The notes under the pieces were generated by a model. It saw nothing but the letters and a program-made list of their open reading frames with translations, did no database searches and had not been told where the DNA came from. This document shows positions 9,593-18,175 of a stretch of 64,000 bases of DNA, piece by piece. This stretch comes from Edaphobacter flagellatus (GTDB lineage: Bacteria; Acidobacteriota; Terriglobia; Terriglobales; Acidobacteriaceae). Positions within the stretch are counted from its first letter, which is position 1, and each line of letters begins with the position of its first letter. The position numbers were made by a program, and so were the translations under genes. The stretch is from positions 2,480,001 to 2,544,000 of the forward strand of contig NZ_CP073697.1 in assembly GCF_025264665.1 (NCBI RefSeq), read 5' to 3'.

Positions 9593-9886
9593 ATGCAGGT
9601 TCTACTGAAACGCTCGCAGGCTAAACGAGATATCGAATGCGCTGTATGCGGGCAGGGCTTCCGCCTTTACTGGGAACGCACCTCGCCTGAGGAGCGCGAG
9701 ACCATGCAGGCTATCATCCGCGGCGAACTGATTCGTCATCACGACAATCGCGGCAGCGGCAACGAGGCACACCCCGAGGCCCCTTTCAATCTGCCGGAGT
9801 GGTCGGGCGAGCACCAGTTTTCGGGTGCAGCGCTGCTGGGCGGGTACTCCGGCCTGCACCGCGTTGCGCCTGCTTCGCGCAAATAA
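9593..9886 (+). CDS. Small CxxC protein with APFN/QFSGAALLGG tail (copy 2)
   Basis: 97 aa, paralog of the protein at 7530-7790. Shared blocks are CxVCxQGFRLxWER near residue 18 and HPxAPFNxPxWxG followed by QFSGAALLGG. The middle differs in sequence but keeps length. It carries an extra C-terminal tail (YSGLHRVAPASRK). Function unknown, no signal peptide. The two copies bracket the TetR/AKR pair, suggesting local duplication. Confidence 0.75.
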   Translation: MQVLLKRSQAKRDIECAVCGQGFRLYWERTSPEERETMQAIIRGELIRHHDNRGSGNEAHPEAPFNLPEWSGEHQFSGAALLGGYSGLHRVAPASRK

Positions 9887-10015
9887 TCGCTGAAGCGATC
9901 TCACTGTCCCGGAAACGTACCGTCCTGAGGCTGTGGTCTGTGAAGCGGGCCATGCAGTCGAAGGGTGCGTTTGTCTACGCAGAGGCTTGGGGACTTCTCC
10001 CCGATTAAAAGAAAG

Positions 10016-10050
10016 AGGACCGCATCCTTTTAGCCCTGGTGCGGTCCTTT
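10016..10050 (+). terminator. Probable terminator
   Basis: 9-bp stem AGGACCGCA/TGCGGTCCT with a 15-nt loop and a short T-run. It lies about 130 bp past the second CxxC gene. Confidence 0.6.
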
Positions 10051-10098
10051 GAGTGCGCTCATTCTATTGAGTGTTGCAGTACAACGTCGTTGTGCGAA

Positions 10099-10254
10099 TC
10101 AGGCGAGCTTTTCAGCCGCCTGAATCGCCGCAGCACGTTCGCGCTGCGCATGTCGTTTTAACCAGACATTCGCCCGCCAGCGGCCGACAAACGGCGCGAT
10201 AGCAATCAGGACGAACGGAATAACCAAGGCAATCTGTGTAGCATTGACGTTCAT
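10099..10254 (-). CDS. Small single-pass membrane protein
   Basis: 51 aa from the ATG at 10254, beginning MNVNATQIALVIPFVLIAIAP. One transmembrane helix (about 7-24) is followed by a basic, Ala-rich cytoplasmic tail (WLKRHAQRERAAAIQAAEKLA). A purine-rich GGAGAGG stretch upstream supports this start; a longer upstream frame looks non-coding. Function unknown. Confidence 0.55.
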   Translation of the reverse strand: MNVNATQIALVIPFVLIAIAPFVGRWRANVWLKRHAQRERAAAIQAAEKLA

Positions 10255-10565
10255 AAAATGCTGCTCTCCTCTCCCCGAACCGCTTGCTGCTCTGCTACGA
10301 CCCGGGATACGCGAGGGTTTGCGGCTTCGTTGTTCCGCTCGCCCAGTAGTGACTTCAATGCACTCACTATGGCGCGCGGAATCGCACTCGATAATCCCCC
10401 CTTGGTGGCACAGCCTGGGGGCCGGTTCGGCACCCCGAATGCCCTCCATCAATCCCCCATAAAACCCGAAGAAAACGGTAGATGCAGACCCGCTTAAAAA
10501 ACCGTTCGGGAATAGGCGCATCCCCCATTCGTTGCAGAAGCGCGGCGGTTGCGTCTAAAGAATCG
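10255..10565. other. Divergent intergenic region, nothing recognised
   Basis: About 310 bp between the small membrane protein and the SRPBCC gene. Read on the minus strand it has an open frame of non-protein-like composition. A GC-rich hairpin around GGGGCCGGTTCGGCACCCC (near 10419-10438) resembles a T-arm by eye, but no cloverleaf can be built. It probably holds promoters for both neighbours. Confidence 0.4.
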
Positions 10566-11027
10566 ATGGCATCGACCACCGTCTCCAGAATCGTCCGCGC
10601 CAGCCGTTCAGCGATCTATACCGTCTGCCTTGACCCGGCGGCACTCGCGCGATGGCGTGTGCCGGACAACATGACGGCCGAGGTCCATGAGTTCCACCCG
10701 CACGTGGGCGGCACCTACCGCATGTCACTCACGTACATTGACCCCAGCCAATCACCCGGCGGCAAGACGAACAGCTCTACCGACACCTTCACCGGTCGCT
10801 TTGTCGAACTGGTACCCGACCGGAGAATTGTCGAGCAGGTCGAGTTCGTGTCATCTGACCCGCGGTTCGCCGGCCAGATGACCACCACCACCAGCCTCGA
10901 CGACGATCCCGAGGGAACCCGGGTGACCATCCTCTGCGAAGGCATTCCGTCCGGCATCCGCCCCGAGGACAATGAGCTGGGCTGCACTCTGGCGCTGCGC
11001 AACCTGGCCAGGCTGGTCGAGCGGTAG
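10566..11027 (+). CDS. SRPBCC-family protein (AHSA1/START-like)
   Basis: 153 aa from the internal ATG at 10566. The pattern VSRIVRASRSAIYTVCLDPAAL, then WRVPDNMTAEVHEFHPHVGG, TFTGRFVELVPDRRIVEQVEF and the late TRVTILCEGIP fits AHSA1-type lipid- or ligand-binding folds. These are small cytoplasmic proteins of varied function. Upstream residues of the longer frame are not family-like. It ends about 30 bp before folC. Confidence 0.75.
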   Translation: MASTTVSRIVRASRSAIYTVCLDPAALARWRVPDNMTAEVHEFHPHVGGTYRMSLTYIDPSQSPGGKTNSSTDTFTGRFVELVPDRRIVEQVEFVSSDPRFAGQMTTTTSLDDDPEGTRVTILCEGIPSGIRPEDNELGCTLALRNLARLVER

Positions 11028-11057
11028 CGCGGACCTGCAATCGCCTAAAATATCTTC

Positions 11058-12509
11058 ATGTCTTACACAGCGGCGGTCGATCACCTCTTTGCGCGGGGTC
11101 TGGAGCTGGCTCCCACTACCTCGTCGGCACCGCGCCGCAAGTTCGATCTGGCCCACATGCGTACCCTGGCGATGGCCCTGGGTGACCCCCAGAAGTCTTT
11201 TCCTTCCATACTGATCGCCGGAACCAATGGCAAGGGGTCGACCGCGGCTACGCTGGCCAGCATACTTACCGCCGCGGGGTATCGTACCGGGCTGTACACC
11301 TCGCCGCATCTTTCGCGGGTGAACGAGCGGATGCAGATCGATGGACAGCCTATCCCGGACGACGACTTCGCGCGGTTGTACTTCCAGGTGGATTCGGCAG
11401 CCGAAACGCTGGTGGACGAAGGCGGGTTGCCGCATCACCCCAGCTTCTTCGAGACCCTCACGGCGCTTGCCTTCCTTTACTTTGCCGAGCAAAAGATCGA
11501 TATCGCGGTGCTTGAGGTTGGACTGGGCGGGCGTCTCGACGCGACGAACATTGTCGATCCGCTGATCTCCATCCTTACGGACATCTCGCTCGACCATCAG
11601 GACTACCTGGGCAACACCATCGCCGAGATTACGCGCGAGAAGGCGGGTATCCTGCGCCCGCACGGCACGCTTATCACGCTGCCGCAGCATCCTGAGGCGA
11701 ACCAGGCGATCGGTGAAGTGGCCGCCACGCTGAACCTGCATGCCATCAGCGCGACACGCTATACGCCGCCTGCAGAAAAACTGGTTGCGCAGGCCGCGTC
11801 TTCCACTGCATCGGAGGCGACGACCCTCCTTCCGCGCAATCGCTATGCGCTCACGCTCAACCATCAGCCTCTGCATGTCGATTCGCCCCTGATCGGCCAG
11901 CACCAGCAGCGCAACATTGCGCTGGCTATTGCCGCGGCGGATGAATTACGTAACCCAACCGGTTACAACATGCTGAAAAGCAACCCAAAGAGTTACAAAA
12001 TATCGACCGGGGCCATCGAAAAGGGAATTCGGGATACGCGCTGGCCCGGGCGGCTGGAGCTGCTGGAGCTTGTCGACTCTGCCCCGCTGTTGATCGATGT
12101 TGCGCACAACCCCGCCGGAGCATGGACGCTGCGCTCGGTGATTGCGCACCTGCCGGAGTCGCAGCCGCGCACGCTTATCTTCTCGTGCCTGCGGGACAAG
12201 GACCTGCGCGAGATGGCGCAGATTCTGCTGCCGCTTTTCGACGCCGATCCGAACAGCGGCGCCGCTCGTCTGCATGACCATATTCTTTTTGCGCCGATCA
12301 ACAGCCCGCGTGCTACGCCGCTCGATGAGCTGATGGCTGTGGCGCGCGAGCTTGAGATTCCAGCCTCGACTGCATCCTCGGTCGCCGAGGCGCTGGCTGA
12401 GGCCCGCCGCATTACTCCGCACGAGGGCATGATCGTTGCCACCGGCTCGGTCTACCTTGTGGGCGAGCTGCGCACTCTCGCCCTCAACGGAGGCGCAGCG
12501 ACCGCATGA
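11058..12509 (+). CDS. folC: Bifunctional folylpolyglutamate synthase/dihydrofolate synthase
   Basis: 483 aa Mur-ligase-type enzyme that adds glutamate to dihydropteroate and folates. Marks: P-loop IAGTNGKGSTAATL (about residues 52-65), YTSPHLSRVNERMQIDG, FFETLTALAFLYF, VLEVGLGGRLDATNIV, LDHQDYLGNTIAEITREKAGI, and late LLIDVAHNPAGA. All core motifs are intact. Its stop overlaps the plsC start by 4 bp (ATGA), so the two are translationally coupled. Confidence 0.96.
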   Translation: MSYTAAVDHLFARGLELAPTTSSAPRRKFDLAHMRTLAMALGDPQKSFPSILIAGTNGKGSTAATLASILTAAGYRTGLYTSPHLSRVNERMQIDGQPIPDDDFARLYFQVDSAAETLVDEGGLPHHPSFFETLTALAFLYFAEQKIDIAVLEVGLGGRLDATNIVDPLISILTDISLDHQDYLGNTIAEITREKAGILRPHGTLITLPQHPEANQAIGEVAATLNLHAISATRYTPPAEKLVAQAASSTASEATTLLPRNRYALTLNHQPLHVDSPLIGQHQQRNIALAIAAADELRNPTGYNMLKSNPKSYKISTGAIEKGIRDTRWPGRLELLELVDSAPLLIDVAHNPAGAWTLRSVIAHLPESQPRTLIFSCLRDKDLREMAQILLPLFDADPNSGAARLHDHILFAPINSPRATPLDELMAVARELEIPASTASSVAEALAEARRITPHEGMIVATGSVYLVGELRTLALNGGAATA

Positions 12510-13291
12510 ACCAGCCGCTTGAATCGGAGTTTCAGCCTATGGAGGCACCACGCGCCCCGGCCTTCTACCGCTGGCTGACGTACATCTTTCTGATCCCGCT
12601 GATGATGTTGTCGACGGCTTTTTTCGGCTCGCTCTCGCTGATCTGCGGTCTATGGGACAAGTCGGGGCGTCAGCAGCACTTTATCGCGCACGTCTGGGCG
12701 CGAAGCTTCCTGATCCTCTCGCTTTCGCCCATCACCCTGACCAACCGCGAGAAGCTTCACCTGCACGAGACTGCTGTTTACGCAGTCAATCACCTCAGCT
12801 ATTACGACACGCCGGTACTCTTCGCGAAGCTGCCCTTTCAGTTCCGCATCCTGGCGAAGCAGGGGCTCTGGAAGATTCCTTTCATCGGCTGGTATCTCCA
12901 TCGTTCGGGGCAGGTTCCCATCGACCAGTCGACATCGCGCAACGCGGTCGCCAGCCTGAATCGTGGCGTGCAGACGCTCAAATCCGGCCTGCCACTGGTT
13001 ATCTTTCCCGAAGGAGGACGCGCGCCCGACGGTATTCCCAAGCCCTTCGTTGCGGGAGCGGCCTTCATGGCCATCAAGGCGCAGGTGCCTATTGTGCCCA
13101 TCACGCTGATCGGCACCTATGAGCTGCTGCCCATCCACACCTACCACCTCTATCCGCGGCCTATCCAGATCATCGTCGGCGATCCTATTCCGACCGTCGG
13201 GCTGACGACCCGCGACGCAGACGCTTTGACCCAGCAGGTACGCAACATCATCACGGAGACCTATCTCCAGAACCATCCTTCCAACCGCTAA
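12506..13291 (+). CDS. plsC: 1-acyl-sn-glycerol-3-phosphate acyltransferase
   Basis: 261 aa. An N-terminal membrane anchor (about 22-48) precedes the acyltransferase blocks: AVNHLSYYDTPVL holds the HX4D catalytic pair, then GLWKIPFIGWYLHRSGQVPID and VIFPEGGRAPDG. It makes phosphatidic acid from lysophosphatidate at the inner membrane. It overlaps folC by 4 bp. Confidence 0.93.
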   Translation: MNQPLESEFQPMEAPRAPAFYRWLTYIFLIPLMMLSTAFFGSLSLICGLWDKSGRQQHFIAHVWARSFLILSLSPITLTNREKLHLHETAVYAVNHLSYYDTPVLFAKLPFQFRILAKQGLWKIPFIGWYLHRSGQVPIDQSTSRNAVASLNRGVQTLKSGLPLVIFPEGGRAPDGIPKPFVAGAAFMAIKAQVPIVPITLIGTYELLPIHTYHLYPRPIQIIVGDPIPTVGLTTRDADALTQQVRNIITETYLQNHPSNR

Positions 13292-13408
13292 GGCGTATCG
13301 AGAGTTCTTTAATTTTTACCTCGCTGCAAAGGCCCTTCAGCTTCGCTTCATGTCCGAAGTAGATACTCAGGGAGACTTACAGACGAAGCCCCAGGAGTTC
13401 TCTCTTCC

Positions 13409-14428
13409 ATGCGAAATACCGAACGTATCGTCCTCGCCCTGTCGTTGCTGGCCGGCACTCTGCCGGTGCTGGCACAAACCGCCTGGAAGGTCGAAAAGAC
13501 CATGCACATCGGCGGCACGGGAGGATTCGATTACATCACTGTCGACTCCGCCAGCCACCGCCTCTTCGTTCCGCGCTCGACGCATACCCAGGTGATCGAT
13601 GCCGACTCGGGCAAGCTGCTGGGCGATATCCCCGGCCAGAAGACGTCGCACGGCGTGGCTTTTGTTCCCGAGGCGAACCGCGGCTTCATCACGGACGGCG
13701 GCGGTGACGGCGCCATCCTTGTCTTCGACCTCAAGACGTATGCCGTGCTCGGCAAGCTGGCGGCGCAGCCGGACGCCGATGGCATCATCTATGACCGCGC
13801 TACGGGACTCGTCCTCGCTGTCTCGGGCGACAAGGGCGTGCTGATGACCTTCAAGCCTACGATCGATCCCACAAGCGGCAAGATCGACGCCACCATCGAC
13901 CTGGGCGGAGCGCCGGAGTTTCTCGCCACGGACGGCAACGGTAAGGCCTACATTAACCTGCAGGACAAGAACGAAGTCGCAGTGGTCGATCTGAAGGCCC
14001 GCAAGGTGGTCGCGCGCTGGCCCGTTGCTCCTGGTGGAGCGCCGGTCGGTATGTCGATCGATGGGAAGGGCAAGCATCTCTTTATCGGCTGCCGTAAGCC
14101 CGCAAAGATGATCGTCCTCAGCACCGAGACGGGCAAGGTGGTCGCGGATCTGCCTATCGGCGAAGGTGTGGATGCAACGAAGGCCTACGGCGGCCAGGCC
14201 TTTGCCAGCGCACGCGACGGCTCGCTCACAGTTGTCGGCGAAGTCTCAGGGAAGTTCGTTGTCGCGCAGAGTCTGAAGACGGCCTATGGTGCAAAGACGA
14301 TGGATGTCGACCCGGCTACGCACAGGATCTACCTGCCTACGGCGGAGTTCGAGCAGCCTGCCGCAGGCACAAGCGGCCGTCCGAAGGCCAAGCCGGACTC
14401 GTTTGAGATCATCGTGGTTTCGCGCTGA
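13409..14428 (+). CDS. Secreted YncE-like beta-propeller protein
   Basis: 339 aa with a signal peptide (MRNTERIVLALSLLAG, cleavage near VLA-QT). The rest is repeated blades with the pattern 'x-V-D-x-x-S/G-x-R-L-F/Y' and 'V-x-D-x-x-T/S-x-K-V/L' (for example FDYITVDSASHRLFVP, ATDGNGKAYIN, MSIDGKGKHLFI, MDVDPATHRIYLP), as in the YVTN/YncE family. These bind ligands or DNA in the periplasm; no catalytic role is evident. Confidence 0.82.
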   Translation: MRNTERIVLALSLLAGTLPVLAQTAWKVEKTMHIGGTGGFDYITVDSASHRLFVPRSTHTQVIDADSGKLLGDIPGQKTSHGVAFVPEANRGFITDGGGDGAILVFDLKTYAVLGKLAAQPDADGIIYDRATGLVLAVSGDKGVLMTFKPTIDPTSGKIDATIDLGGAPEFLATDGNGKAYINLQDKNEVAVVDLKARKVVARWPVAPGGAPVGMSIDGKGKHLFIGCRKPAKMIVLSTETGKVVADLPIGEGVDATKAYGGQAFASARDGSLTVVGEVSGKFVVAQSLKTAYGAKTMDVDPATHRIYLPTAEFEQPAAGTSGRPKAKPDSFEIIVVSR

Positions 14429-14451
14429 GCTTATAGCAAGCAAAACGATGG

Positions 14452-14490
14452 AAGGCCCTGCCTCTCGATGTGGAGGGCAGGGCCTTTCTG
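14452..14490 (+). terminator. Rho-independent terminator
   Basis: Stem AAGGCCCTGCCTC pairs with GAGGGCAGGGCCTT (one bulged G) and runs into TTTCTG. It lies just past the YncE-like gene. Confidence 0.75.
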
Positions 14491-14532
14491 CGTCTTGCTA
14501 CACGGTCCGTATGATTCTAGACAGAGTGATGC

Positions 14533-14997
14533 ATGGCAAAGCGGCAAAAGAGTGCGGGGCTTTTGATGTACCGTCGGCACGAGGGCACGCTGGAGGTGTT
14601 TCTGGTGCATCCGGGTGGACCCTTCTGGGCGAAGAAGGATGCGGGTGCATGGACGATTCCCAAGGGCGAGTACGGCGATGACGAAGAGCCGCTTGCCGCG
14701 GCGATGCGCGAGTTTACGGAAGAGACAGGCTTCGCCGTTGGGCAGCCGACGTTCATCGAGCTTGGCACGGTAACGCAGGCCAGCGGCAAGGTGGTTTCTG
14801 GCTGGGCGTTCGAGGGTGACTGCGATCCTACGGAGCTTATCAGCAATCGTTGCGTGATCGAGTGGCCACCACGCAGCGGCCGCAGGATGGAGATTCCTGA
14901 GGCCGATCGCGGGGCATGGTTCTCTCTGGACGAGGCCGCAAGGCGCATCAACCAGGGCCAGCAACTGTTTCTTTCGCGGCTTGCCGCCGCCATCTAG
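14533..14997 (+). CDS. Nudix hydrolase
   Basis: 154 aa. A perfect Nudix box spans residues 45-67: G45, E51, then R59-E60-F61-T62-E63-E64-T65-G66. Leading sequence SAGLLMYRRH and GGPFWAKKDAGAWTIPKGEY are typical of the NUDIX family that cleaves nucleoside diphosphates linked to X. Substrate not predictable. It converges tightly on the next gene. Confidence 0.9.
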   Translation: MAKRQKSAGLLMYRRHEGTLEVFLVHPGGPFWAKKDAGAWTIPKGEYGDDEEPLAAAMREFTEETGFAVGQPTFIELGTVTQASGKVVSGWAFEGDCDPTELISNRCVIEWPPRSGRRMEIPEADRGAWFSLDEAARRINQGQQLFLSRLAAAI

Positions 14998-15000
14998 ACC

Positions 15001-15363
15001 TTACTGTTGCGTTTGACGGCGCAGCCGCAGCGCCTGCGCTACTTCGTCGCCGTTCATGGCGGGGGCGAGCGCCTTGGTAGCCAGTGATGCAGCCGCTGTG
15101 GCCGGGGGCACCTTGTCGTCTTCCATCAACGCGACAATCTCATCGTGGCCGAGGAGTTTGGCGATGGCCATCGCCGAACGGATACTGCCGAACTCGTGGT
15201 CTTCGACACGAAGACGCACGCTCTCAATACACAAATCTTTTGTGCTGCCGGTTGCTGCACCCAGGCGCGCCTTACTTTCGCTCACGGTTTCTTCCTCCCG
15301 TTGCTGGCTTACCGTGGCAGTTGTCTTCAGTTCATCAAGGAAACGCAGGTCAAAACGATTCAA
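15001..15363 (-). CDS. Degenerate DUF892 (YciE/ferritin-like) remnant
   Basis: 120 aa from a TTG. The segment RVEDHEFGSIRSAMAIAKLLGHDEIVAL resembles the last helices of DUF892 proteins, and the start LRFLDELK resembles their first helix, but the middle helices appear missing. In frame and two codons upstream lies a stop, preceded by about 50 open codons. It may be a shortened gene or a decaying one. Function unknown. Confidence 0.45.
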   Translation of the reverse strand: MNRFDLRFLDELKTTATVSQQREEETVSESKARLGAATGSTKDLCIESVRLRVEDHEFGSIRSAMAIAKLLGHDEIVALMEDDKVPPATAAASLATKALAPAMNGDEVAQALRLRRQTQQ

Positions 15364-15545
15364 CGGTCAAACTCTTTCAGGCCCGTATTCACACTGCTGG
15401 TGTTCAGGATGTTTTGAGCCTGAGGGAGGTTGTACCATATCGAGGATTTGCTCCGCCTCGTCGATTCGCAGCGAAGGTATTCGGAAGGTCAACGACCAGT
15501 CGGTCAACAGCGGCAGGTCCACATGAGACGCGTATGATGCCCGGC

Positions 15546-16334
15546 ATGCGGCGCTTTGCCTACTGGCTTCTTCTGCTCGCGCTCACTTTTGAGGTAAGAG
15601 CCCAGGAGTGTGGCAAGGGAGCCGCATCCATCTCCATTGGGACTGACCGGCCACAGGTCACCAACTCGAGCATCGTCGTGCCTTGCGGAAGCCTTCAGTT
15701 CGAAAATGGGTTTCTTGAAACTGGCGGAGGAGGCCAGCGAACGTTCGATCTGCCGGAGACCTCGGTTCGTTTGGGCGTCGCTAAACGGACAGAACTACGT
15801 CTTACCGCGCCAGATTACTTCTTCAACCAGAGCACCGCGTCGGGGCAAGCCGATGGTTTCAGCGACCTGGTTGTCGGCTTGAAGCAGCAGCTTGGACCTA
15901 CCTGGGGCAAGTTCGACATCTCCGTGATTCCGTCAGTCAGCTTCCCTTCTGGCGCGGACCGTATCTCCAGCCATGGCTACGATCCCTTCGTACAGGTGCC
16001 GTGGTCTCGCGCGCTAAGCTCCACATGGACGGTTGCCGGTATGTTTTCGGCGATGTGGCCGACGAATGGAGCGCGGCGGAATGTGACGGGGCAATCGAGC
16101 GTCTACTTCGACCGTCAGATTACCCCGCCCTGGGATGCCTACGTCGAGTACTCCGGGCTTTTTCCGCAGCGCGGAACACCGCAACACGCCATCGACTTCG
16201 GCACGGCCTACAAGCCCTCACCGCATCAGCAACTCGACCTGCACTGCAGCTTCGGGCTTTCTGCCGCTGCACCTGACCACTCCATCGGTGTTGGCTACTC
16301 GGTCCGCTTTCAGGTGTTCGGCGCGAAGAAGTAG
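15546..16334 (+). CDS. Outer-membrane transporter-like protein (Phenol_MetA_deg type)
   Basis: About 262 aa from MRRFAYWLLLLALTFEVRAQ, a clear signal peptide; ATGs at 15534 and 15537 are alternatives. The mature part has alternating beta strands: ISIGTDRPQVTNSS, LQFENGFLETGGG, RLGVAKRTELRLTAPDY, FSDLVVGLKQQLG, and a C-terminal SIGVGYSVRFQVF strand. This fits the small beta-barrel family annotated as transporters of phenol-pathway operons. No catabolic partner is nearby. Confidence 0.65.
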   Translation: MRRFAYWLLLLALTFEVRAQECGKGAASISIGTDRPQVTNSSIVVPCGSLQFENGFLETGGGGQRTFDLPETSVRLGVAKRTELRLTAPDYFFNQSTASGQADGFSDLVVGLKQQLGPTWGKFDISVIPSVSFPSGADRISSHGYDPFVQVPWSRALSSTWTVAGMFSAMWPTNGARRNVTGQSSVYFDRQITPPWDAYVEYSGLFPQRGTPQHAIDFGTAYKPSPHQQLDLHCSFGLSAAAPDHSIGVGYSVRFQVFGAKK

Positions 16335-16341
16335 CTTCCTC

Positions 16342-16809
16342 TCAAGCCAGGGGACGGTTCAACTCCGTACGCCACTCCTCGGGATGCGCACTGGAGTCGG
16401 GCCCGACGAGGTAACGCTCCCAGAGGTCTTCACGGCTGTTCAGGTCGTTTGCGTCGATCCACGACATCAGCTCGCCCCATGCCGCACCCAGGCCCGTGTA
16501 ATTGCCACTGTAGACCGCGCGGACCACGCCGGCAGCGGAAAGCTCGCCCTGCTCGACACGGCCCTCTGGCTTGATGTCTTTATCAATCGGGAAGCAGATG
16601 CGATAGTCGAAGGTCTCCGCCGGGCGGCGGAAGTGATAGGTGAACCACGGCCCTGTAGGCGCGACGCCCTGCGTCTTGAGCACATTGCCCAGCTCCGCCA
16701 GCCCGGCCTGCATCGCCTGCATGATCTCTGCGCGCGGAACTGTGACATGGATGAATGCGATCTTCTGTGCGGGCGATTCAACAATCTCGGGTGTCGTAAT
16801 CATGTTCAT
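16342..16809 (-). CDS. GyrI-like/AraC effector-binding-domain protein
   Basis: 155 aa stand-alone effector-binding domain. The start KIAFIHVTVPRAEIMQAMQAGLAELGNVL, followed by GPWFTYHFRRPAETFDYRICFPI and the late AVYSGNYTGLGAAWGELMSWI, follows the SHV2-type GyrI fold. There is no DNA-binding domain. It may bind small hydrophobic ligands. The AT-rich promoter region upstream (16830-16880) has two AGTTAT copies spaced by 16 bp. Confidence 0.78.
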   Translation of the reverse strand: MNMITTPEIVESPAQKIAFIHVTVPRAEIMQAMQAGLAELGNVLKTQGVAPTGPWFTYHFRRPAETFDYRICFPIDKDIKPEGRVEQGELSAAGVVRAVYSGNYTGLGAAWGELMSWIDANDLNSREDLWERYLVGPDSSAHPEEWRTELNRPLA

Positions 16810-16937
16810 CTCCTTTTGCTTTCCTTATCCGGATTTTATATATCCTTAAAGTTATATAACCATTAAGTTATGTACATGAGACTGGCAAATTCCGTCAAGC
16901 GATGCATAAAAATTTCATGGAGGCGACGACCTCCACT

Positions 16938-16969
16938 TTAAAAAGCAAAAAGCGCGGCCAAAGCCGCGC
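16938..16969 (-). terminator. Rho-independent terminator of dnaN
   Basis: 7-bp stem GCGCGGC/GCCGCGC with a CAAA loop at 16952-16969; on the minus strand it is followed by TTTTTGCTTTTT. It lies about 20 bp past the dnaN stop. Confidence 0.85.
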
Positions 16970-16990
16970 CTTCCACCGTGTGCGTCGCAC

Positions 16991-18175
16991 TCAGATGCGC
17001 ATGGGCATCAGGATGTAGCGGTATTTGACGTCTTCATTGCCGTCCTCGGGGCGCATCTGGCCGGCGGATTGAGCGTCCTTGAACTCCAACCGCACCTCGC
17101 CTGTGTTGCCGATCGCCTTCAGGAAGTCGAGCAGGTAAGAGGAGTTAAAGCCGACGACGAGAGGATCGTAGTTGTACGGTGTTTCGATGGAGTCTTCGGA
17201 TTCGCCCGCATCGGTCGACGAGGACGAGAGCTTCAGCTCGTTCTGTTCGAGACGGATCTTGATGGCGCCTGAGCGCTCGTCGGCGAACTGCGCCACACGC
17301 TGGATGGAACCCATCAGATCCTCGGACCGCACGATGACGAACTTATTGTTGTCACGCGGCAGCACGGCCTCGTAGTTGGGGAACTGGCCGGTAAGCTTGC
17401 GGCTGGTTAGCACGCGACCACCGACGCGAAAGAAGAGCGTCTGTTCATCATCGGCGAAGTCGATTGCTTCCGCCTCAGTGTTCGAGAGCAGGCCCTGCAG
17501 CTCGCCGAGCGCCTTGCGCGGGATGAGCGTTTTCTTTTCGCCCTGGATGCCTTCGAGGTTCTCGCCCAGCTTTTCAACATGTGCCAGACGATGTCCATCG
17601 GTAGCAACCATTGCCATCGACTCTGCCTTGAGGACCAGCAGGGCTCCGTTGAGCGTGTAGCGCGACTCTTCGCTGGAGATGGAGAAGATTGTCTTCGAGA
17701 TCAGATTTTTCAAGCTGGCGACGGGAAGCTTCACCGCGCCCGCAGCGGGGAACTCCGGCACGGCAGGGAAGTTGGCGCGCGCCATGCCGACCATCTTTGT
17801 GTTTGAGCGGCCAGCGCGAATCTGCACCCAATGGTTGTCCATCAGCTTGATGCTGATGTCGCCTTCAGGAAGGAGCTTGATGTAGTCGTACAGCTTGCGT
17901 GCAGGAATGGTGCAGGCTCCTGCCTTCTTCACCTTCGCGGTGCAGCTGGTCTTGAGCGACTGGTCGAGGTCGGTAGCCGTGATGGTGAGCTTGCCATCTT
18001 CCGAGGCCTCGAAGAGGAAGTTCGACAGGATGGGGATCGTCGTCTTGCGCTCGACTACGGACTGCGCCGCAGTCAGCTCGCGCAACAGCTCGGCGCGAGA
18101 GACGGTGATCTCGAGGTTGCCGGTAGCGGCGGTGTTGGCTGTCATCTCGGAGTCCTGGGTAGCAGCGGTCGTCAC
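16991..18175 (-). CDS. dnaN: DNA polymerase III beta sliding clamp
   Basis: About 394 aa. The family start NLEITVSRAELLRELTAAQSVVERKTTIPILSNFL is intact, as are ATDLDQSLKTSC, LRLGV-like middle parts, ATDGHRLAHVEK, LLDFLKAIGNTGEVRLEF and the C-terminal YRYILMPMRI. I chose GTG at 18175 because GGGAG lies 7 nt upstream; a GTG at 18190 overlaps that site. The clamp tethers polymerase III and repair factors to DNA. Unusually for the dnaA-dnaN arrangement, three genes lie between the two here. Confidence 0.96.
   Translation of the reverse strand: MTTAATQDSEMTANTAATGNLEITVSRAELLRELTAAQSVVERKTTIPILSNFLFEASEDGKLTITATDLDQSLKTSCTAKVKKAGACTIPARKLYDYIKLLPEGDISIKLMDNHWVQIRAGRSNTKMVGMARANFPAVPEFPAAGAVKLPVASLKNLISKTIFSISSEESRYTLNGALLVLKAESMAMVATDGHRLAHVEKLGENLEGIQGEKKTLIPRKALGELQGLLSNTEAEAIDFADDEQTLFFRVGGRVLTSRKLTGQFPNYEAVLPRDNNKFVIVRSEDLMGSIQRVAQFADERSGAIKIRLEQNELKLSSSSTDAGESEDSIETPYNYDPLVVGFNSSYLLDFLKAIGNTGEVRLEFKDAQSAGQMRPEDGNEDVKYRYILMPMRI

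Noticed and set aside
10390..10440. tRNA-like T-arm hairpin
   Set aside because: No acceptor, D or anticodon arms can be paired around it.
16830..16880. AT-rich AGTTAT repeats upstream of the GyrI-like gene
   Set aside because: Too short and irregular to call an operator; no regulator gene nearby.
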